Source: Flammula alnicola (lineage: Eukaryota; Basidiomycota; Agaricomycetes; Agaricales; Strophariaceae). From it: a DNA stretch of 39,640 nucleotides. Positions 31,301 to 39,640 of this stretch are shown here, in pieces. The position numbers and the translations under genes were made by a program. The stretch is from positions 1-39,640 of the forward strand of contig JADNRV010000394.1 of the NCBI GenBank assembly GCA_015499995.1. The letters are read 5' to 3'. The first letter of the stretch is position 1. Each line of letters starts with the position of its first letter. A model generated the notes under the pieces. The model was not told the origin of the DNA. It worked only from the letters and a program-made list of their open reading frames with translations, and searched no databases.

Positions 31301-31683
31301 TCGCGTTCCGCCACACGAACACTCTTCTCCATTTGCTCAGTTTTTGCCTGAACATCCTTCCGGACTGAGATGAGTTTGTCGACGATGGATTCGAAGGACC
31401 TTATAAAGGGCTTGGATCGAATGCTAGACATTTGGATAGACATAAGCATAAGGCATTGTGGTTAGGAACTTGACGCACGCCCATTATCAGCTTTAGACTC
31501 TGCTATGAGTTTCTCCGACACTGAGCCCACGAATTCAGTGACATCAAATTTACCCTAACTAGCAGTGAGTCAAATTAGTTTTAAGACAAAGACTATCAGG
31601 CGCACCTGGAAAGCAGAAAGCTCAAGATGCTCTTGGTGGTCACGGTCAGAATCCTGGGTTGGAGGAATTTGTTGTCTCGACAT
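28306..31683 (-). CDS. SEC10: Exocyst complex component Sec10
   Basis: Subunit of the exocyst, the octameric complex tethering secretory vesicles to the plasma membrane. Fifteen exons from ATG 31683: 31683-31606, 31554-31479, 31423-31261, 31211-31142, 31094-30886, 30835-30737, 30683-30562, 30506-30332, 30279-29920, 29861-29578, 29529-29452, 29400-29165, 29111-28901, 28841-28779 and 28711-28306. Family segments include an N-terminal coiled coil (KDVQAKTEQMEKSVRVAERE), RQRAQAAYDLIDFYNQF, GRRQVAVVLRRLNTVAKEVD and QVFLQRVFAQ. The predicted length is about 876 residues. The frame needs one extra base near 31411-31415 (DPK segment of exon 3); as sequenced it is shifted there unless a GC donor is used for intron 2. 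It converges with the hydratase gene, 57 bp apart. Confidence 0.94.
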
Positions 31684-31915
31684 GAGAAGATTCGATTAAT
31701 CCGTTGCAGTATAGAGTATATAGCAGGGGGTCTCCGCAGCGCACTAGTAGAAGCCAGCAACCCCACACTTTGAGATACGGAATGGTAACTAGTTGCACCG
31801 AAGTCGTGGTCGTGTTGCGAGTCGGAATTGATGGCCGGGCCGAAATGGCCATGTGGTTGGCACCAGATCTGTCACGGTCATTTCTTGTTCTCCTCAACTA
31901 CATTCCGCGCCGCTC
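31684..31915. promoter_or_regulatory. Divergent promoter region SEC10 / ORC4
   Basis: 232 bp between the two start codons must hold both promoters. No specific element was recognised; a GGCCATTTCGGCC-like palindromic patch occurs near 31837-31850 on the plus strand. Confidence 0.4.
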
Positions 31916-34362
31916 ATGGCAGTGAAACGAAAACGTTCCACTGTTGTCCTAGACGAAGGGCACGCGCCCAAAAGGCAACTTCGCTCGGGGCGCGAAATCC
32001 AAACCTCTCCATCGACGACGTCGGTTATAAAGCCCAACGTCGCGTCGCGTCGCGCTCAGCCATCTCCGCAAAAACGCGTCACTTCTCCCAAGAAAGTCTC
32101 TATTGACCTGCATAGCAACGCTAGTGACGACAGTGAGGACGACATTGCCTTTCCTCCTACGACACCCAAGCGAGGACGTCCGGTTTCTGGATCCCAGAAG
32201 GCTAAATCACCTTCAGAGACCCGCGCCCTTTCCGACGAAACTAATTTCGTTCGAGTGTCTAGTAACTCGGCTCTTAAGCACACAGACAAACCCAAAGCAC
32301 GCAGAGGGAGACCGCCTAAGTCAAGATTGGTAGAGAAGACTGCTGGACTTGGTAGGCAATAAAATCATATCATACCTCCGCTAACACTAATAACACTTAG
32401 ACGATGAAGACCTTGTCTCGCAAAGTCTACCTGTAGAACCGGATGATGAAGGGCTTCCAAGTGCGCCCAGTGAAAGCTCCAAGAAAGCAACGTCTCTTCG
32501 TCGACAACCAACGCGTGGCACTCCAACTGCAGAAGTCATCATTTGCACGCCTTCAAGGAGGGTTAAAGGGTCTACAGCTCATGCAACACCAAAGGCGACC
32601 GCGTCGACTGCCACGACTGACTCGGAATCATCAAGTTCGTCCGACAACGAGCATGAACCTCCTGCAGCACCCATTTCCCCGACGAAGAAAACATCTCACT
32701 TAGCTGAATATAACCCATCAGCAAATAGTTCAGATGCACTCCCAGAGCACCTTTATCCCTGTTTTCATGCTTATAAAAGAGCAATCTTAAAAACATTACA
32801 ATGTTCAAACGTTGTTCCTGTCAATGCAGACCAACCCTCTGTCAATGACGTTGCCGCCAAACAGCTTACCGATTTGATTGACGGCACTGTACTACGCGCT
32901 GAAGGAAATAGCTGCCTCCTTCTCGGACCTCGCGGTAGTGGAAAGTCTCAGGTGCGTTTTCCCGCATTTTGCTTTGTCTGTTGAAAGCCTCATACGGTGT
33001 AGATGGTCGATGCGTGTCTTGAAAAAGTTGCCTTTGAAAAACCAATTATTCTCCGCCTTTCAGGGTGGGTCCAAAGTACCGACCGACATGCATTGCGCGA
33101 AATTGCCTTTCAACTCTTGCAACAAACAGGGTCTTCCCTTCTTCCTGACACGGAAACCGACCAGTCAAGCCCTGTTCAAGAGGGTCAGGAAGAGGAAGAA
33201 AACCCATTCCTAGACTCAATTGACACCTCTTCCGGAGAGCCCACTCTATCTTTACCCCCCTCCTCTCATCTTCACGCATTAATACCTGTCCTCTTAACCC
33301 TGAGCCGCCCAGTCGTCGTGATCCTTGATGCGTTCGATCTCTTTGCCCTTCATCCTCGCCAATCACTTCTCTACTGCCTTCTTGACACAGTGCAAAATTG
33401 CCGCGCAAGTTCGGACAGTCGAGGGATTGCCGTCATCGGGATCACTAGTCGCGTTGACACAGTGCAGCTTCTGGAGAAGAGAGTGAAGAGCCGTTTCTCT
33501 GGGAGGACAATACGAACCGCTCCCCCTGGTGGGCTTCAAAGCAGTTTGGCCTTGGTCAGAAGCATTCTACAACCCTCTGACTTGGGTGACGATGACGAGT
33601 ATGAAGAGTGGAAACAACACTGGACATCGAGCGTCGACAGATTCCTTATTGATAAAAATGTCGTTAATGTATTTAACGAGACCTTTAGCATTACAAGGGA
33701 TCTCAAGGTGATCACAAGGATGTTGGTATGAACCTTCGTTACCTTCTCTGATGTGCGTTCTAACAGCTTCTGCAATCTTTAGACTACTTGCGTGCTTCGA
33801 TTGACGCCGACCCAGCCGTATCTGTCCTTCAAAGCCATGTCTGCATCTGTAGACTCGCAACGTTCTCGGCATCGCAATCTTCATCTAACTAGTGCGTTGC
33901 CTGATGCCAAATACTAACTCATAAATGTCTAATATATTGTGCCAGATTTATCGTACCCCTCACTGTGTTTATTGATTGCAAGTGCACACGCCGACACAGC
34001 GGGACATACGACCTTCACGTTCGAAATGCTGTATGAAACCTTCCGAGATCAAGTTCGCGCATCAACCTCAGCTCCAGTACAAGTCAACGGTGGAAGTATC
34101 GGAATGGTTCGCTGTACGCGCGAAGTCTTGCTGAGCGTAAGTAAATATGATGGGTTTTCAATTTGCCTTTGACAACACTTCTGTTCAGACTTTTGAAGAC
34201 CTTATTGCGGCCAGGATATTCGCATGCGTTGTGGGCCCATCTTCCAACACAGCGAAGGAATTTATGAAACATAGATGTGTTGTGGACAGAAATGTCATTA
34301 AGGGCATCATCGAGAAATCAGGACAGACTAATCTCAAGAAGTGGCTCAACAAGGGTCAATGA
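31916..34362 (+). CDS. ORC4: Origin recognition complex subunit 4
   Basis: AAA+ subunit of the origin recognition complex, which loads the MCM helicase at replication origins in the nucleus. Exons 31916-32351, 32401-32951, 33003-33725, 33783-33891, 33946-34136 and 34189-34362 give about 727 residues. The N-terminal 280 residues are basic, Ser/Pro-rich and contain AT-hook-like pieces (PKRGRPV, ARRGRPPKS). The AAA+ domain has Walker A (GPRGSGKS) and Walker B (VVILDAFDLF). The C-terminal winged-helix part shows LSYPSLCLLIASAHADTAG, FEMLYETFRDQVR and GQTNLKKWL, close to other basidiomycete ORC4. The long AT-hook-bearing extension recalls S. pombe Orc4, whose AT-hooks bind origins; a matching role here is inference. 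The ATG at 31916 is preferred over upstream non-ATG frame. Confidence 0.95.
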
Positions 34363-34682
34363 ATCGGCCCAATCTGACTTTGCCGTTCATTTCAGTGTGT
34401 AGTATTATTAGAAAATTATTGCAACGTATGTAGCATAGACAAGATGTATATTTTACCAATATGATCGAATTTCACGCAGTATTTTGCGATACTAGAGCGC
34501 GAAGATCGGTGACTTTGGTCTAGCAGGCATTGTGGCTGTGCAATATAGATTTGGCCATGTTACGTTCGGGGGTCTATGCCTTCAGCTTTTTGAAGGAATC
34601 CGAGCAGGTGACTGACGCCCGTAAAAAAACAAAGCGTTCAAGAGGCTGAACAACTCTGAAGACGCTGTCCAAATTTCTCGAC
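34363..34682. other. Intergenic region ORC4 - RIX1
   Basis: 320 bp between co-directional genes. It should contain the ORC4 3' UTR and the RIX1 promoter. Nothing else seen. Confidence 0.4.
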
Positions 34683-37331
34683 ATGGAACTTGGAAGTCAC
34701 CTTAAAGCTTTATTGCAAACACAGTTAGCGTCCGACGCGTCCGCCGTTAGGCACCTTCCCTACTGTATGTCGACCTTGACTGCAGAATGTTTGCAACCCT
34801 CCTCGCACTTGACGAAATGGACGACCAGGATACACGCTCTTCTTCACTCAAAAGAATCGGGAGGGCGATGGGCAGGGCTCTGCTTAGCTTATAAATCGTC
34901 GCTTCTCTCGCAGAGCTTGATGATTGACTCGGCGCAATCTTGGATCGGTGTTTGCTTGCCATTATTTTCAGTCCGTCTGATACATTTCCCTACTTTCGAT
35001 CTGTTAGCTTATATGTTTCCAATAAGAGAAATGAACCTCTCCCTACCGTTAAGGCTGCGATTCGGCTCCTACGCGTTGTTTTCTCTACCGCGACCGATAT
35101 CCCAGAATTTCAGAGACAGGTCTCTTTGCCTCATGTTGTGAAATTCACGTCCGCCCTCATCCAGCTAGCTGATAATCGCCCAGACCTTGATCTAAAAGTG
35201 AGTGGAAAGATTTCCAGAGATAATTTGTACTGAGTATCGTCCTTGAGGTTATATGTATGGAGACTTTGACGCGTTTGATACCGTTGTACCCTACAACACA
35301 TAGAGCGTCGTCTGCGGCTCTCTCAGCTTTTGCTCTGCGATATTTGAATGGATCCGTTACAGGCCTTACAAATCAAAAATTAACACAAGCGGCGTCTCAA
35401 CTTTATGCTGTCTTGCCTCTGACGGGAGGCAAGGTTGGCGCCGTCAACTTATGGAGAAAATCTTTGGAAGAGACCCTCGCCTTTGGGTGGGAAGCATTTT
35501 ACTCATTACGAACTACGTTTCCCATTGAAGGTACAATTTTGTTTATTCCCTAGGTCGCAAGTCTAACATCATAACTTAAAGCCCAAAACACCCACCGCCC
35601 GATCCCAGGCAATGAACCTCAAATTGCCGTCCCTCTAAATCAGGACAGACTGCGATGCAGCGTGGTTGTACTTTGTGACCTACTTAGGTATTGATTTCTA
35701 TCGTGAATACTCCGCTTCTGTCCTGACTCCCAGTAGCGCAATAGTTCATCGACCCATACAAATCCCCCTTGGAAACCTCATATTGTTCACTATCTCCCTC
35801 CTGCGCTGTTCCGCAGATAAACAAGTTAGTTTTTCTTCTGTCTATGTTGTTCCATTTTCCTAATCAGTTTTAGCTTGAAGGTTTCGTGGACCCTTCAATT
35901 CGTGCTATGGAAGTATCTGCGGTTCCAGATGTCTGGGTGGCGGGATGTGACCTTCTTACCTGTTTGGCGACGCTGTATGTCTTATTTTCTTCCATTGGAG
36001 TCCATTTTCTTCACACTTGTACTAGATTTCCTCATCGTCTGGATACCCATTCGGGGAGATTGTTCTCGGTACTATCGTTCCAACTGGAGCAGAAGCAGAG
36101 CCCGTATATAAATTCCCTATGGCTTTCATGACCCAATTTTACTAACCCACCATTAGGCACCAGCGGCTTCCTTTCCTGAAAGCTCTTGACGCACTACTTA
36201 AAAGATGTCATCCCCTAGATTCACCAGTCCTTCCAACGAGATTGGCCAAAGCAGTCCTACCTTCAGTCACAAACCTCCTTACAACATCTTCTAACGGATC
36301 CTCTGGAGACAATGAACCCTCATCGAGCAAAAGCAGTAAAGGAAAGAAGAGAGCGCGCAACTATGAAGGTGACGAAGTATTCAAAGTGTCACGCCAGGTT
36401 GCCTATCCTACGGCTGAAGAAGGCGAGATCCTTTTGAGTTCGATTAATGGTACGAATCCTTCACATGTTGCCTCATCCTTTTATTGATTCCTTTTCTTCA
36501 GTCATCCAATCTTTGTTCAGAAACCCGAACCTTTCCTCTGCCATGCAATCCATCATTGGTCGTATCATCATTTCCATCCTCATCGCACTTCCGAGAATGT
36601 CGTCATCTTCTCTATCACCGGATCCATGTTTGATCCATGTCGTAAGCGTGAAAATCCAGAAATTCAGCGTGATAATTGGTTCCGGGACAACAAGTGTTAT
36701 GAGCAAGGCTCTACCTTTTGTCATTGAAGCGGCCTTGGAAAGCTACCATCCAGATGTCAGTCAACTGACACCGATTTCCTCTTAAAATAATCGTTAACAT
36801 GATACATTGCAGATACAACGCGACATTGGGATGCTCTTGCACCCTCGTGTACCACCACTTCTTCGATCAATGCCTCACGTCGAATCTCTGTCACTGTTCA
36901 AAGCAGAAGAGTCACAAGAAGAGGCGGAAGCCTTGGCAGCGTTGGTGGTGGAAGATATGCATGCCCATCAAACAGAGGTAGTGCTACAAGATGTTATTAT
37001 GAACGACCACACCTCCACAAGCATTCCTGTTCCCACCTCACTCGCCCAAGTGCCTCCAATTGAGGTAGAACAAACCCAAACCATTTCACCGCCCCAATCA
37101 AAAGAACCGATTGAACCACCGACTAGCCATCCACTTCGGTCGACCAAAAGCGAGGATGCAGCACTAGCTATAGATGCCCCATCTCCGAGATCTACAACCA
37201 TTATTAAATCAACTAGTCAGGCGACATCGATATCCACGTCCTATTCATCGATCACATTCACCGAGCAGCAGGACGAGGACGAGGAAATGCCCACTATTGT
37301 TATGGATTCAGATTCAGACGACGAGGCTTGA
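34683..37331 (+). CDS. RIX1: Pre-rRNA-processing protein Rix1 (PELP1 homologue)
   Basis: Nucleolar and nucleoplasmic scaffold of the Rix1-Ipi1-Ipi3 complex, which is needed for ITS2 processing and pre-60S maturation. Ten exons: 34683-34970, 35027-35197, 35248-35530, 35582-35687, 35734-35824, 35874-35974, 36026-36103, 36157-36449, 36502-36755 and 36813-37331, giving about 727 residues. The Rix1 N-terminal helical repeat domain covers roughly residues 1-250 (SKESGGRWAGLCLAYKSSLL, NEPLPTVKAAIRLLRVVFST, METLTRLIPLYPTTHRASSA, AVLPLTGGKVGAVNLWRKS). A basic patch (SKGKKRARNYEGDE) sits mid-protein. The C-terminus is long and acidic with runs of D/E (DEDEEMPTIVMDSDSDDEA), as in PELP1. It converges with RRN11 68 bp away. 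Confidence 0.92.
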
Positions 37332-37399
37332 TGAGCTGCTGCAAATCGTGTCGCCGATATGGAAGTATTCGACATAAAATTTATGCAGTAGTGGAAGAA

Positions 37400-38287
37400 T
37401 CAAGTTCTGACTCGCTTCCTTTCGGGTTGAATATCATCTGTTGCCATACTCTCGTCGTCGGAGTCGTCTTGGGTATTTCGTTGTGCGTCCTGTAAGGTAA
37501 TCATCTATTTTCGAACTTTATCAGCATGATCTTTGTTTCTTTGCTGAGCCCCACTAACCCGTTCCAAGAATGCTCGCGCAACAGTGTTGTCTGGGTCCAG
37601 AGTCTTTGCATGCTCGAGGTGCGTTTGCGCGTCGCGTATTAGCACGCGGTCGAATAAGTTAGAGGATCCTGACATGAACTATGTAAACAGAAAGTGCTAT
37701 AGTCAGGGAAATTTATGCAAACCCGAAGGAGATTGCGCAAGGGACAACGAGGAGAGGCCAGCATATATGTGCAGGACGGGATTGTCTTGATACGGAAATG
37801 AAGGGAGATAACTGAAAATAAAAGATCAGTAAGGGCGTAGTAGAATAAAAAGATAAAGTACAGTTCTAGTTCATCTAATGCCTCTCTACATTTTCCTTGT
37901 AGCAGGAGCCGGAAGACGAGTTCTTTGAGAATCGATTCGCGCTAAAACCACGTTCGTATCATTGGTACTCGTGATGATAGAGCGAATTAATCTTACGTCG
38001 TCCGGACATTGGAGCATCATGCTACGCAAGTATTCGATAGCAGTTTGGGCGTTGTCTTCGTTTTCATCTTCACCAAGGATATATAAGCCAGTACTCCATA
38101 GAGCCTTCCAGTCTATTTCTTTGCAACGAGCGAGAATTGCCCAGACGCGTTTAGCGCGTTGAAAGTCGTGCCTTTGGATGCTTAGCTGCAATATGTCATA
38201 CAGACGGCGTAGATGCACTTTCCGACTAGTCAAAGGCTGTTTGGAGTTCAAAGATGCGAAGAGAAATATGTGGTCATCGGAAGACAT
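37400..38287 (-). CDS. RRN11: RNA polymerase I-specific initiation factor Rrn11-like
   Basis: Likely subunit of the core factor that recruits RNA polymerase I to the rDNA promoter. Five exons: 38287-37997, 37941-37862, 37811-37723, 37668-37559 and 37489-37400, giving 219 residues. The visible family pattern includes HLRRLYDILQLSIQRHDFQRAKR, ILARCKEIDWKALWSTGLYIL, EALDELELYLPSFPYQDNPVL and HLEHAKTLDPDNTVARAFLER. This is a TPR-like helical array followed by an acidic/basic tail (DDSDDE, ERKRVRT). The family name is from recalled similarity to basidiomycete proteins so annotated; direct evidence for Pol I function in this lineage is thin. The start lies 128 bp from that of the divergent neighbour. 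Confidence 0.8.
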
Positions 38288-38415
38288 CTGCAGTCCATCA
38301 AGTGCCTAGCAAACAACGCCAAAGACCTTTGATTTACAACCGCCATCGTTACACCGATCCAGAGTTCATCCGCACGACTCTCAACGGGACCTCCTGGTAT
38401 ATTCAAACAATTCGT

Positions 38416-39629
38416 ATGGACGACGACATTACATTTGGAGCATCGGTCTGGGGCACGGGCGACCCTGTGGATACGACCAAGACTTTCAAATCAGAAACTC
38501 CTGTTAGCCAGCTACCCAAGTTCGAGGATCCAACCTTTGATGATTTCGATGACTTCGGGGCACCAGAAGAAGCTACACAAGAAGACTTGAAGGATGAAGA
38601 CTTTGGAGATTTTGGGGATTTTGGGGAGGCGGACGCAGGCTCGTCTATGACTTTCGGTGACAGTGTAAACTTTTACGAGGACGTCCGGATACCTGGTCCA
38701 TCATCACAGAATTGGCGCCCACTGCTGTTGGACCCATTTCCTTCACGACCTAGCCTTGAAAGTGAAATAAACGAAACTCTGGGGCCGATATGGCAAGATG
38801 AAGATATTGCAAATGTTACTACCGATGAACCCATCCGAGAAGCGGAAGGCGCTGCTCAGATATTAATTACCCCTAGCAGGTGCGGTATATTATCTCAATC
38901 CCCGATTCGTGGTTACCAACTAATTTCAAGTCGCGAAATGTACAAAACGCTATTACAAACCTCACCGCCCACCAAACCTCCTAATTGGACGCGCTCTCGT
39001 ATACGACGACAACACTTGATTTCTCTCGGAATCCCGGTGAATCTTGACGAAGTCCTTCCTCGTGCAAACGGGAAACCTTTACCCGCGCTCGAAATACATA
39101 CGCGCCCGATGTCAGCTCCTCCTGGTGGTCGGAGTCAGCAGTCGAATATCAATGGGGGTGGCACAAATACAAATCATAACTCCAGAGCTGGAACACCAAA
39201 ACCAGGACAACAAGGGATATACGCCCAGCTTGGTCCTAAGCCTGAGCTTGATACCGCTAGAATCAACAAGCTATTGCAGCTAAACAACGGTGCACATCTT
39301 TTCTATTATTTAATAGAGTTTCCATTCGGCTGACGACCGTCAATCGTCCAGAATCTCTGACCATGCAGCCTCTGGCTAACTTGGAGCGCTACCTTGCCGA
39401 TATTCGGACACAAACCGCAAATACATCCAATCTATTGACCCATGTGCTTCAAACACGGGAAGCGTTACAACAAGATTCGGAAACTTACAATGGCCTCATT
39501 GCCGAAATGGTGGGCGAGGCGCAAAAGCTCAAGTCGGGAAAACCAACGCGGATGGGGAGTATTAGACGAGGCAGGGGGGATGGCTTGACAGATATCAATC
39601 CATTCAATACTTGCTCATTCACTCTATGA
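38416..39629 (+). CDS. Acidic protein with FGDF motifs, Laa2/aftiphilin-like
   Basis: Two-exon model, 38416-39289 and 39352-39629, giving about 383 residues; the end is near the window edge and a later exon cannot be excluded. The N-terminal 80 residues are strongly acidic with repeated DDFDDFG and FGDFGDFGE strings. Such motifs in other proteins bind the ear domains of AP-1 gamma-adaptin and GGAs. The middle has SRIRRQHLISLGIPVNLDEVLP, a conserved-looking block; the end is a coiled coil (LERYLADIRTQTANTSNLL). The layout is like yeast Laa2, an AP-1 accessory protein, but I cannot confirm homology. The ATG at 38416 was chosen because the upstream frame overlaps the RRN11 start. Confidence 0.65.
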
Positions 39630-39640
39630 GTCGGCATCAC

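Overview
The window comes from a filamentous basidiomycete, most likely an Agaricomycete. The evidence is compact multi-exon genes with 45-70 bp GT-AG introns, a two-domain fungal chromate transporter, Kre9/Knh-type and Ser/Thr-rich cell-surface proteins, and a chromodomain-bearing Ty3/gypsy element. No rRNA, tRNA or CRISPR was recognised. All exon models were built by hand from splice signals, reading phase and family motifs. Every proposed model closes in frame except SEC10, which is one base short.

Left arm (1-12.3 kb). A decayed GNAT acetyltransferase copy (225-594, -) lies downstream of an apparently intact paralogue (1485-2505, -). Next come a GPI-anchored Kre9/Knh-domain wall protein (3125-3865, +) and a chromate transporter (4164-5836, -). 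Quinolinate phosphoribosyltransferase BNA6 (6234-7402, +) then converges, 23 bp apart, on an ACMSD-like amidohydrolase (7426-8745, -). The two act, or would act, at the same branch of de novo NAD synthesis. They are followed by a coiled-coil protein of unknown function with a 17-nt microexon (8984-10715, +) and a Ser/Thr-rich single-pass membrane protein (11074-12316, +).

Centre (12,929-26,913). A complete Ty3/gypsy chromovirus-type LTR retrotransposon is flanked by a 5-bp target duplication (AGCAG). Four separate DNA-transposon-type insertions sit inside it: a TA-flanked MITE in the 5' LTR, an 8-bp-TSD MITE in the start of gag, a 2.5-kb foldback element with about 1.18-kb inverted arms further into gag, and an 8-bp-TSD MITE in the 3' LTR. 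Without these the element is about 10.36 kb with two 521-bp LTRs, which differ at only one base by eye. Between the Gag zinc knuckle and the protease it encodes four copies of an apparently repeated domain. A further ORF lies downstream of integrase. Its reading frame steps by -1 several times.

Right arm (26.9-39.6 kb). This is gene-dense housekeeping DNA: a mitochondrial-type enoyl-CoA hydratase (27004-28248, +) whose ATG is only 90 bp from the 3' LTR, the exocyst subunit SEC10 (28306-31683, -), the replication-origin protein ORC4 (31916-34362, +), the pre-60S factor RIX1 (34683-37331, +), the Pol I initiation factor RRN11 (37400-38287, -), and a protein with gamma-ear-type FGDF motifs (38416-39629, +). 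SEC10 and ORC4 share a divergent promoter. RIX1 and RRN11, both needed for ribosome production, converge 68 bp apart.
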